DNA from: Wuchereria bancrofti
Taxonomy: Eukaryota > Nematoda > Chromadorea > Rhabditida > Onchocercidae
DNA: 64,000 bases
Direction of reading: 5' to 3'
Assembly: GCA_005281725.1 (NCBI GenBank)
Contig: SSBO01000003.1
Location: 4,774,495 to 4,838,494, forward strand
In this document: positions 1 through 13,000 of the stretch, one piece after another
Layout: every line of letters starts with the position of its first letter
How positions within the stretch are numbered: position 1 is the first letter of the stretch
The notes under the pieces: model-generated
Database searches by the model: none
What the model saw: only the letters and a program-made list of their open reading frames with translations
What the model was told of the DNA's origin: nothing
Made by a program: the position numbers and the translations under genes

Positions 1-3000
1 TTGCTGAATACAAATAAAACTACCATTGCCAACAGTCTTATAATTGGTATTCAAATTTTCCAATTTTTTTAAGACCGCTGATTTAATTTTATTTTGTTTT
101 AATCAATAATATGCTCCAAATCAGTTAATTAGTTATTGTTTTTAATAACATCTTCATACGTAATGAAAATTCCTATTAATGTAATTTCTAAATAACTGCT
201 GTTATTGCTCCATGTTAATACTGCTTGATATACATACTTAGGCGCTTAAGTCACAGTGTCACCTTGGCATTGAAAAACTTATAGCTGTCTTGACCAGTCC
301 AGTAAATTATGCAACATTTATTCTTTCTCTACTTCGGAAATTCCACAACCGATCTTGAGAGAATGAGGTTAAATTTAGAAAATATGGAAAAAATACCAAT
401 AAGCCACCTGTTATAGGTGCAAGTGTAAATGACCCAATGACTTCTATTCCGTTGCCTGAAAGTCATCCAGTTACTTTCAAATTTTATCATATCAGAACCA
501 GTGGGGTAAATAATCCACGATGCGTTTCCTGGGATACTTCCAAAAAGTGAGTATTGACGTTGTTGTTAGTTTTAGTTGCAATTACTAATGATTTTACTTT
601 TTATGTAAAACATTTTCGTATATTATTTATTCGTTCCCTTTAATTTGTTTACGATGATAATGATTAGAATTTAAAACTTATCTCAGTCATTCGAAATGAA
701 ATTATGTAGCATTTCAGAATTTGGAGCAAAGAAGGTTGCAAAACATTGCGCACAATGAATGATTCAACTGAGTGCTCTTGCACACACTTGACTAGGTTCT
801 TTTTTTCAAATTTGATACAAATCAGGTAAAACAATTAGGTCGTATATCCACACTTTATCAGGTCTTTACTGCGCTTAGGTGGCTATATCCTTTTAAAAAA
901 ATGTCGGATTACCATACGTGTAGTATTACTTTCATTAGTGAATTATGCAGTCAGCATCCTGTTCCTTTCGCATTTCAGTTTTGTTCATTTCAGCTTTGCT
1001 ATTTTAATGGACATAACCGGTTTGTCTGATCATGATAAAGAATCAGTTGTTAATCAAGTTTTAAATCTGACTACCACTGTTGCTTGTATATTTTCAATTA
1101 TATGTCTCTCCCTTGCTTCACTCGTTTTCACTTGCTTCAGGTTAAAATTTTTTAGAATTAAACCATGAAATGTAGGATAAGGTATGATATCGGAATTAAA
1201 TTTTTTGTTGGACATATACATTGATATGATAAAAGTGGCGTATATGATAAAAATAAAAGTGCAAGTAACTTATTTACTTACTAAAATCGTAGCATAAAAA
1301 AGTGATTATAAAAGTGCATCAAATCATCAAATAAAATGAAATTAAGGATTAGATGCATAAAAACTAAGTTTTAACTTCAAATAAATATCTGGGCTGAATT
1401 TAGAGCACATAATCTATTAAGTTAAATCAGAAAATTTCATTTGCTTTAGATCTTTATGGAGTGTCTGTCACATGATCCATAGTAATTTATGCTTTTGTTT
1501 ACTATTAGCTGAATTGGTTTTTGTAACTGGCACAGGTAGAACTGAAAATAGAACGATATGTCGTGCAGTTGCTGTGACACTTCATTATTTCTTTCTTGCG
1601 GATGTTACTGGAAGGATATCAGCTGTACTTGATGCTTGTACAGGTAATATGTTATTACTTTTCATTTTAATACATGTTATATATTTTATATGTAATCTTT
1701 ATGCAATTTGTTTAACGATTAGAGTTAGAGGGAGGTAATATTGATAATTAAACTGAGATAACATAATGTTCGGCATATAAATGCATTCAAATATGATTTT
1801 TGTGTACATGATTTCTGAGGTTTTCGAAAACGAGGAAGGAAAAACTGTGTTCTATTCTCTCTATGCTTATGGATTCCCAGGTATTATTGTTGCTATTACT
1901 GTCGGAGTTGCCTGGTCAAATTATAGCACCGATCAATAGTAAGTTAAACATGTTTGGTTCGTGGTGTAGGATGATTTTCTAAAAGAACATTTTCATTTTT
2001 CCAACATTCGATTTAAAAAAATGTGTTTGCTTTTGATGTAAAGATGATTCCCAAAAGTTTAAAGAATTTGCTTAGTCCCATATTACAGTTGCTGGTTGAA
2101 GTAGAAACACCAACAATATGGGCTTTTGCTGGACCTGTCGCTGTTGTCATCGTGGTTTGTTCCTTGTACAAGATAAATTCGTAATATTCAGCTTAATTTG
2201 AATAATCAATATCCTTACCTTCATTGAAAGTTAGTCTTAAAAACTCAATGTAGCTTGCTAAGTTCTGAAATTTCGACGAAGATATGGAAAACAAAAAAAG
2301 AAAAAAACAAATTAGAAAATTTGTTTACTTTTTCCATATCCATTTCTAAGTAATTTCCAGTCCAATATAGTGTTTCTTGGTGTTGCACTGCGAGTGGTGC
2401 TTTCGGTGCCTAATCGTCATCGAAGCCGCATGGAACAGATATTAGGCTGGTTGAAAGGTTCCGCAACACTTCTGTGTTTATTGGGCTTCACTTGGATATT
2501 CGGGTATCTGATGATTATCTAGGGAGCCAAGACTGTTTTTGCATATATTTTCACAATTCTGAACTGTCTGCAGGTTCATTTTTTTATTTGTCGCAAATGT
2601 TCTTTTAATAACTAAAGATGAATTTGATTTCCTTGTCATCAAACATCTGCTTTTCGGCATGCAGATATGTACCACTCCAATTGTAATGTTCGCATTTTCT
2701 TTGATTAAAAAATTATAAATCTTCTACAAATTATTCCTTTAAGCTAGTTTATATTAATACCGAGCTGTTTTATGCATTTTTAACAATCTCCCATTTTTTC
2801 TATAATATTAAAATTTTTTATCATCGTGAGAAGCAAAATATCGTAATAAGAATATCACCTCATTAGGAAACATTGCATTTCCTCAAACAGTATTGTTCTA
2901 TGTCAGAATAGATAAAGTACGACAGTATATGGTTTAAAAAAGCTATTTGAATCAGAAATACTTTTAAATTTAATAAACCACTCACCCTAACCAAAAGCCA

Positions 3001-4043
3001 AATCTTCAGGGTGTGTTTATCTTTATCATCCACGTTGTTTTGAATGACAAAGTGCGTTCGACATTATTGCGTTTCTTACGAGCGAATATTTGTTGCTTAT
3101 CAGATGCCAATACGCCAAGCGTAGTGAGCACTGATCAAAAAATCATTGATATGATGAAGAATAGTGATCTGTCTCGTGTATCTTCACAACCACTTACAGG
3201 AAGTTCAGATTTGAAAAGCATAAAGAGGGAAGAGAAAGGATTGTTTGTGGAGAAAATATCTTCACGTATGGACGGTAAGATTTGTAGCTTTCCACTTGGT
3301 GGTAATATTCTCCTTTTGTATATAGGGTTTGCCTTTCAGACTACCTTCCTATATCTTTGCATTTTTATACTAATATACTTCTCTGTGACTAATTCTTATT
3401 ATTCTCCTTATCGGAATAATTTTTGCAGTGAAGATATGTAAGGAAAATCTTTAATAGGTGAATCAGAGAATTCTGAAAGGACATGAAGTGCTTAGGATTG
3501 GATACGATTGAATCATTGAAAGATGCTTGGGTGATACAAATACTCACAAAATCATGCATATATATCTAAGCAAACAGTCATTCATTAATCATAAACGATA
3601 GATTAAGGAGACACAGCAATGATAACAGTTCTTTATCATTTCTGCCATAAAAGGTAGATACAGCAATACAGCAAAACGATTATTACTTCATGATCACAAT
3701 TGCTGATTTAGTACTAGTTAATAAAGGCTGTAATTGGAAATTTCCAGGAAAAGGAAGTCCGACTACGATGATAACTTATTTAGACTGGAAAAGAAAAGTT
3801 AGTAATGATTCTATTAGTACTCCGTCCGATGGCTGTGGAAATTACGACTGCGAGAAGAAAGAGGCTCTTCCAGTTTCAACCGACAGTGCATTAATTACTG
3901 ATCTATCTCGTGAAAATTCCGATATTGATGGTGAAGGAAAATCTTTCACTATACATCCAGAAATCAGCTACAGTAATGAAGACAGATTTAAACCGATACA
4001 AAAAAGGTCTTCCAAAGTATCAGCAATTATTGAACGATTTTGA
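1..4043 (+). pseudogene. lat: Latrophilin-type adhesion GPCR, 3' half; disrupted by 2 stops and 2 frameshifts
   Basis: The family consists of adhesion GPCRs with a GAIN/GPS autoproteolysis domain and seven TM helices. The remnant reads: end of GAIN (VIGASVND, CVSWD), GPS motif (ECSCTHLTS, cleavage expected at HL|T), TM1 (FAILMDI onward), TM2 (IHSNLCFCLLLAE), TM3 (LLEGYQLYLMLV), TM4-TM7 (IWAFAGP, LLGFTWIFG, FIIHVVLNDKVRS) and a cytoplasmic tail ending in TGA at 4041-4043. Exons: ..-546, 718-795, 994-1140, 1450-1643, 1820-1938, 2089-2154, 2361-2573, 3010-3274, 3748-4043. All junctions are GT-AG and in phase once four lesions are allowed for: TGA at 356-358, about 11 bp missing in TM3 near 1601, 1 bp missing near 2100, and TAG at 2520-2522. 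An AATAAA lies at 4252. The lectin/HRM 5' exons are outside the window. I cannot tell lat-1 from lat-2. Stops and shifts are seen directly; loss of function is inferred. Confidence 0.88.
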
Positions 4044-7000
4044 AAAAAAGTTGTAATTCCTACAGCAGATTTACGATTTTGTTACTTCTTCGGAATAATC
4101 TTTTTGACCAAGATAAGGTTATATTATCGTCGGTTGCTTTTCTTGGCATCTTACAAAAATTCTTGACCGATGATTGTTTCTCTTGTTTTGACTTTCTATT
4201 TTGACATTTGACCTTTTTACTGGAATCTTCTGTTTATGAGGGGAATGTTGCAATAAATAATAACAATGATTTCTAATAATGACATTCTCGGTTTATCGGT
4301 ATCCGAAAATTTTTATTCGAACTTGCAAAATTTATTTTCCTTGAAGGTATCTTAATAATTCTTCGGTATGTTTATGTTTGTCTGAAGAGCTTTAAACTTT
4401 AGTGTAGATTATTTGAATTCCATATAAGACTTATGAATGTCGCTTTTATAAACGCTGAGACATGAAACTGAAGTTTAAGAGTTTTTCTGAAGTTGAAGGA
4501 AATTCCAAAAGGTTACAATTCTACCAATTAATGAAATCAAAGAGACCCGGATAGTTTAAATGGCTTCGGCTTCAGTCTATCTTTTATTTCTTGGTATTTG
4601 AAAAATGTAGGAAAGAAAAAAAAGCCATAAAATTCCTGAGTGCAATAAATATGCACTGCGACATCTTACCAAATTGTATAATTAACCGTTTTAATCAATT
4701 TGCCTATGGTGAGATCATAAATAATTTGAAGACTATTAACTTCTCTTGATAAGTGGTTACCCGATATGCTCATTTGTACAGTTCAACTTGGCTGGAAGAG
4801 GAGAACTAATCTGCAGAGTAATTTTGAATGAAATGTGCTTACGTGGTTGGTTACAGTAAACGAAAATATGTGTTAGGTTGATCAGAAAGAAAAAGTGCTT
4901 GAGAAATTTTTTTTCTTTTCGAAAAGAAAAATTCGAAAACTTTTCTAAAATTTGAATTTCTTTACGTTCTGAAATAAAGATGAACAAATAGTTTTTTCTT
5001 CTCGTCAATCTTCATTATCACACTAATTAATTATAATTTCATGACTGTCCTCCAGCAATTCGATCGTTGAAGTTAAGAGAATCAACTTTGGGCAGTAGTA
5101 GTAACTTGATAATATAAATTAGAACTTAAGTTTTTCGAGTCTGAAATATTTCAAACATACAGCCAAAAGACTGTTTGAACATTTTGTTCTCTCATTTACA
5201 AATTGTTGCTATTGATTGGAAAATAATTTACAAAAAAATGCATGGTGCAAGCACAATGTTAATAGTAATTTGCTGATTAGACATTCCTCTATCACCAACA
5301 GAGTTGAAGATTACGAATATAAATATTAGAGAACAAGTAAAAATTAGCTAAGAATGAAATTGATTAGCGGAAATTTGCATAAACAATCAGGCAAGCAAGT
5401 TTCTAACATCCCTTCATCCGTATGAACTCATTGAATGTAGGTGCATCTTTTTGTAAAGGTTACTGTGTCCATTCGTGATCCAAACTATTTGCAACTTTAT
5501 TTATTGCTTTATGAGATTGTTAGCTTACTATTACGTTACGCTATTTGATGACACCTTTCAGTTTTATTTTGTTATGGTATCCGAATTTTCCCTTTATTCC
5601 CTTGGCTATTTTCAAAAATGGAATGTGGGAAGAGAATAACGGTAGTGCATGACAAGCAGTAATTTGTTGAGATCCATTCAACTGTATATATATTCAACCA
5701 TCCCTTTCCCCTCAATTGATTATCCTATCCGTTAGGGATACCAAAGGCACGGCAATTATTTTCTCATTAACTTTCAATTCCAGTTCATCTATTTCTCTCC
5801 CTCACGATTGCCATACTATTTTCAACTATTTTCTAACTTTTGGTTAAAATTACACTGTTATGAGGTGTACAGTTGATGTTTACGGATTCTAAGACGAACA
5901 GTGTTGTGGGATAATCATTATCGATTGATTTCATACTGAAAAATTACTGGTTTATAATACAGATGCCATTATAAGTATCATAAACAGAATATAATATGAA
6001 TGAGAAGCAGTAGGTATTCAGGATAAGTTTTCAGGACAAACTAATTACTTGTTTGTTTCTAACACGCAATGACGACCAATTCATTATTCATTAATAATAT
6101 GTCATGTACATCGGTCTGGCTGGTTCATTACTACTTTATGAACAGGTGCCGTTATAAGTGTTTTACTTTGTTAACATTCGTGTCACCATAGTTACAGTGA
6201 TTAGTTTCATTATGAGTTTGAGCGGTCATTTATAGTTCCAGCATGATGAAGTTCCAGAGAACAAATTATGCAAGATAAGATTTAGGTAAGAATGGCAGCG
6301 AATAAATAAGGTCGATTTTCATCCTACTTGAGCCCATTTTCCACTACAGATCATTTGGATTTTTTATCATTTTATTATATTTGGATAAATGATGGAGAAT
6401 AAGTAAATTAGCTTCATAGCTCTTTTTAATATTCAATAAATTGTTTTCAAAGAAAAATAAAGATGGTAGGAAGAGAAGTTAAGAAAAGGCTAGCAACCAC
6501 TTATTTTATAATTCAGCCCACAGTTATCTTCATCCCATTTCTATCATCAATTTACTGCAACTTTTACATATTTCACAGTTTCATACAATCCAAGTTTCCA
6601 TCAAAAGATGGCTTTTCTTTCTCATTACAATTTTCAGTAATTTAATTCTTTTTTTTTAAATTCATTAATTTCGAAAATTAGATCAGAGAACTAAAAAGCG
6701 CAATACTTTTTTATGAAAAAAGCATTCTATCATAACATTTCAATTTAATTTTATTGTATTTTTGCCAGTCAAATTACTCATATAAATGCAAAGCAATCTT
6801 AGATTCACAAAGAATATACTGATGAAAATTATATTACAAATTGTTGTCAACCTCCTTCATTTATTGTTTGATAATCATTTTTATCCTTCCAATTGTTCTG
6901 TACAGTTAGAAAATGATAAATGAGCACAGTTTCATTTCTAATCGCAATTAATTTCGCATAATGATATGCTGAAATTTATTAGTTTCCCAATATTTGGATT

Positions 7001-10000
7001 TGAAGCTTTCCGAGAAAAGTACAATTAGTTATAACAAAAATCTATGGATTTGGTTTTGATTAAGTTTTATGGCATTTATTCAAACTTCAATTTGTTTAGA
7101 AGTTATCTTTTAAAAATATAATCTTATTGCAATAGCTGAATATATTCCTTTAAGATAATTAAGCGTTTAAGAAAAGATGACTTATTAATGATCTTCGGAC
7201 AAAAAGTACCAATTTATAGCACTAAATCCTTCTGAATCCATGTGGTGCTGAATAGGTCAATGATTGGAAGAAGGGTGTTTCATTCATCCTAAAGCGCTAT
7301 TCATTCTTGGTGCGACCCACGATTGGAAAATATTGCAGTTATTTATGTACTGTTTTGCAGTCCATAAGGAAGACTAAATTAGTTGAATTTGAAATAACTT
7401 TCAATAAATCACTCTGGAGAAGGTCTCTGATTTACCACATTGTTTACAAGGTTGAAGATGGATAAAATAACTATAATTTTCTCAAACTTCAATGTCAATC
7501 GTTTTATCATCAAGAATCAATTAGGGAACACTTCGTTTTGGTTCTCTCGTGTTCATTTTACTATAAAACGTAGTCTCAACTGTAGATAAGTTAAATTAGG
7601 CGGATTTTTAACTTACTTAGCCGGAAAGTTCGAAATTTATTTACTCTATCAAAAAATGTGGGGAAGTGATTAATGAAATGGTCAAGAACCAGTAGTGGCA
7701 CTCTTGTATTCTGCACTGTCCAAGTATCAGTCAACTATTCGCCAGATACCAGACCATTTAGCACTTTTCCACTAAGCGATCCAAACGCCTGTTGACTTAA
7801 TCAATCACTGACCGCTAGAATTAGCACAATTGCTTTGCTATCTTCCTAATGATAATTCAATTCATTTACTACCTTTTGCTCTAACAAGTAACGTTATTTT
7901 CAGTTGAAGTCTGATCTTTTTTAACAGTAGCTATTAATTAGTAATTTAAAGTAAGGAGGCAAATAAGGTAGAGTTTAAGGTTAAAGGTTGAAAAGAATAT
8001 ATGAGTGGAAGATTGCGGACGAGATGGAAGAAATAAGGTGGAGAAAATAAGTACTTGATTGAATGCACTTCAGCTGGTCATCATAATAACTTGCATCGTA
8101 CGGCACGTTGGTTTGCTACGACTGAGACACCAAATGACCTTTTCTTTTCTGTTAATGACTGTTTTCTTGGTGGTTTGTCGCTTGCTTTTTGGCATTCGCT
8201 GACAAACAGATATATCTGTTAAAGCAGACTTAGCATTGGACTAGACTTTATATTAAGGTTGATCTCTAATTAGAAGTAGTGCTGAGAACTCGTTTAGGAC
8301 TAAGTTTGAGTTTAGATTTATTTCTGTTCAAGATAGATTACAATTCAAAAACGATCAAAAACGACACTTTTGTATCCAGTTGGAAACTTTTATCTCTTCA
8401 CTTGATTTCACCATATTTATCAAGAAATTTAGGACAAAAATTATGTGCCTGTACTGAAATAGTAGGCGTATAAATATTCTGGAACTTGCTCTTGAAATTT
8501 GCTTATTTTTCCTTGCTTTAACTTTTAGATTTGTTTGTTTAGAGTTTAAACAAATTTCTATTTTCCTGCTTGTAAAACTAGTTTAATTTATATCAATTAT
8601 TCATTAATTGTATCTTGTAGAAAATAGTACTACACAGTTTAGCTTTCAAATTTATCTTAATTACCTTGCAAGTCTGTCACAGGAAACCTCCAAAACTTTG
8701 ACGTGATCTGCACTATCGTTCCATTTCGCCTATAAAGTCTTTTTTATTTTCCTGAGGTTAATAAAATAAAACTTTAATTTATTAGATTACTGACCTGAAT
8801 ATCAATTGCTATTTTCGAAAATTAATGCATTATTTGCATTAATAGATGCAATCATAGAAAGAAACTAGTTTTACAAATAAAGCAGAAATAGGTAAACAGT
8901 ATCTCGGAAAAGTTGCGAGAGCTTTTCATAGAAACCTAAAAATGGTATGAATAGTGCATTTTAGAGACAATTCAACCAATTCCATTACACTGCTCTTGTT
9001 ACCTTTCCAACTGCAAATATCCCACTTAGGATTAATTTTTCGTCAAACTGTTTTACCTTAAACCATTCCAGAATCTTAAGTGAATTATTATTTCTGAACT
9101 GTCTAAATTTAAATTCATCCCGAACATATGTCATGATTGCGGGGTAATTGTTGTCCAAAATCTACTTTTTTAATTTATATCACTTTTTTCCTGACTGCAA
9201 TAACGTGTTATTCGTCTATCCCTGTCAATAATGTAAGTAATTCTTTCATTGTGAGTCTGACTGTTCAATAACCAATTAGAACTGCAATCTTAATTTATAT
9301 GAGATGAAGTCAAGCTATCCAAATAATATTAGAAATGAAAGCTTTCATGATGAACATAAACTTACTGAAGATATATTAACTATAATCACTAGTCCCAGTG
9401 ATGATATCACTAAAACTGCAATTTTTGAAAGAAATACATTCCACATTCTCAACTTTCCTAATTTTCTCATATATTTGATGGCCAATATTTTGATCTAAAT
9501 GCTTTCGATGGAATTTTATTTATAAGCTGCAATAATAATTTTACTTAATTTATTAGGTATGCTGCACAAGATGCATTCAAAGAGAAGATGAAATGGAAAT
9601 ATTAGCCTATTTATTTAATGCTAACTATTGCTATAATACTTGAAAAAGCGTTTAAAATGAACTGCTTTTTTTGATGAGAAGTTTAAAGGGTAGTCAATTG
9701 ATTTTTTCCAATTTTTTAGAAAAAATCTAATAAGATCATTTTCAATTTCAATTTTGAAATTCACAATAAATGGAATAACATAGTGTTCTCATGAAAAGTG
9801 TATTAGTATTCTTAAAGGTACATTTATTAACTGTGTCTAAAAACTAGAACATTTATTAATGTCAAAGTCTAAAAGATTTGTTCTAAAAATCTTTTTCCCC
9901 TGATTACAACAACGATTTTAAAGAAGGATATGGAATATCAGGGCAATCAATTATTGCAATAAAAAGATATCTCAGATATTATTGTAAAATGTCAAGAAGT

Positions 10001-13000
10001 AATATATTAAAATGTTTTCATGCATGGTTCATAACTTATATTTTATTTTATGAGTAAATAAATTTTTTACATTTTTATTTAAATCAGAAAAATTAAGTAC
10101 TTCAAAAAATACTTCAACTTTTTTGATCGAGATTTTTGATCGAAAAATGAAGCTCACTTATTGAAACGGTCTAAGTTGCATCACAGAAATTACACCTAAA
10201 ACACTTTCAAAAGCAGATTTCACCGTTTCCATCCATCAAAAGATATCCATTTCTGTCCGTTATAAATACTAGTGCAAAAATCTTTAGGATCGAGCCAAGG
10301 GCGACATTTCATTGGCCAATTACATCACTCAGTTGTCATTACTAATTTTAATAGAAAAGAAACAAGAACGGTTTTGTCTTCAGGCAATTAAAGCATCATT
10401 GACTAAGTAATTCCTTCTGGCCTTTTTGTTAGTGCATCTTGCACTTTTGGCTCATTGAGAGAAATTGACCGCCACTTGTTTATTTGTTCATTTTGGTAGT
10501 AAAATATATTAAAAAGATATTAGTCTTTTCTTGTAATATTAAACATATTTGTAGAAAAAGCTCATAGAATAAAAAACGAATAACAGGAGGAAATTGGAAT
10601 AAATCGTCCAGTGATTTTACAACTTTGTGACATTTGAAATATTTCTCCGATTGATGACTAATTGGGGCTAAAAATTCTAAAAATGGCATCTTTTAAAATT
10701 TTGAACTTCCAAATAGCGAAATATATCATGAATTACTAATGATTTTTCATTCCATTCCTAGTTACAGTTTTGAGAAACTGTTTGCAAAACCATTAAGACA
10801 GGAAATTTCTTTCTTCTCAAAATAGTTTTTAATTCACTTATATTTTAAAATTTCCACTTATTCAGTTCTTTAATGGAATTGCACTCAAATGTACTCCAAT
10901 GTAGAATATGTGGTCAAATAGTAGAAATAACACTAATCGAGAACTGAGTTACCGATGGACTTTTTTTTCTTCTATTATTTTTTTCGATCTTTTCTTCTAT
11001 TTAGCTGTTAGAATAACAGAAATCTTATCCAACTAATAGACTATTACTCATTTAATCCATTATTAGCCTCATTTAATCTGTAGTCTCTCTACACTGAGCA
11101 AAAATGTTTGTAACTTATCTGTGATCCGTGACGAAAATGTTTGCAAATTGATGACCGACTCGTTGTCATATCACTCGATCACTTTCCTATACGAAGTTTC
11201 TTCGTTTAGTCAAATGAGAAGACTCTCTCTTTCTCCTCCTCTGTATATATACAGAGAGAGAGAGAGAGCGAGGAGACTTTTTAACTTAAGAGGCGACATA
11301 TTCATCATGCAAATAAAACCATTCTGAAAGAGACGGGGTTTTTAGAAGTGGTATGAGGGAAGTGCTTGTTTCCTCTTGTCCCAAGATCATACAGTTGGAA
11401 GACAAGTACTTTTCTTCTCATAACTTTGTTTTCGAGATTTCTCTTTCATTTCCGTGAATTTGAAAGTACATTTACATGAATTACCTTTTAATTTCTGCCA
11501 GTTTCAACAATATGAATTTTATCACAGTAACTCTATACATCTCTTTCAGGCTATTTCTTTGAATACCATCGTATCTATAAAGTACAAATACTTTTTCAAT
11601 CAATCTTCAGTTCTCTTCAGCTCCATATTTATCCACCAATTGTTCAGGAGTGAAATTTCAGGTTAACAGCAGGTCGAACTTGACTAATGATAATTTTTTA
11701 CCCTAAACTTTTTTGTCAACTAATTATTTCTTTAACACTCTGTAAGCATTTATTTATTCGATTATTCACCGACTATTCAATTTTGAAGTCCTTATGAAAT
11801 TAATTAAAGTACTTTCGGTTGCTGTTTGTCACGATGAGATGTGGAATATAAAATTCTCAAACAAACGAAATGGGAAAAAAGTTTGATTTGTGAAATGAGT
11901 AGTCGCTTCCGATGATAAGAAAATGTCATATTCAGGTTTCTTTAAAATCTTTAATTTTTCTCAACATCTCATTTTTTTTCTTCTAATTAGCTTTGTTCAA
12001 ATTTGATTCAAAACAATGTGACGTTGCCTTTATTTATATTTTAGAGAAAACATCTCTTGAAACCGTTTTGGGACACTTTTAAGGAAAAAATTTTATTCTT
12101 TTCTTTAATGTCCAATCAAAAAATTGCCTCGGTTCGAAAATCTCATCAATTTTCCTAACTTAAAATTTTCTTAAAATCATAGTTTTTATATAATAAACGA
12201 CGTAACTCTATTTTAAAATGCTCTGGCACTCTTGTTTCAATTCAGTTTAAAATGAAAGAATAACTGTTTTGGAAGTAACATTTTATATAGTCACTAGGTT
12301 ATTGTTCTCTCAAAATATTTTATTAAATTCCTGCTCAGCATTTATTTTGTTTTGATTTTTTTTTCTTTTAAATAGATTTGCTTCGATACAGAAACCCAGT
12401 TTGCTCTTATTTAATTTGCTGACTGAGCGATTTTTTTAAAAGCTAAATCAGATAAAATACTTCAATAAATGTTCAGTACAAAACATCACTTTGGATGGAC
12501 TTGTGCTGATGACAACAATGACTGGCGCTTCTCTGCTACTAATCATCAACCTCATTTCCTCTTCAGTCACCCATCTCTTTTCTCCCCTCATTACTAGATC
12601 ACCGATAATGATAATGAAATTGTGCAGTGATGATGAACGTCGTTTTGCGCCCATTTGCCAGCAGAACTACTTATTTTTCTTAATAATCTTTCCGGTTCTA
12701 ACATATATTCGTTAATTGCTACATAAAAATTGATAAAATGTGGCTCTTGTGATGTACGCAAAAAATCCTTGGCAGTTATAAATAACTCAAAAACATATGT
12801 AATCCATCTTTAAATAGCCATCGTTGTCTATAACTTAGCAACAAAATATGGCGGCTTCTGCTAGACACCAAATTTTCTCATTTGCGCTTAAAATTTATTA
12901 TCTATCACGGAAAGAAACTGTTTCTCAAAATAACAAATCCTTTATAAAAAATCATACTTCTGAAATGTTTGAAAAAAAGTGCGACACTTTTGAAAAATTT

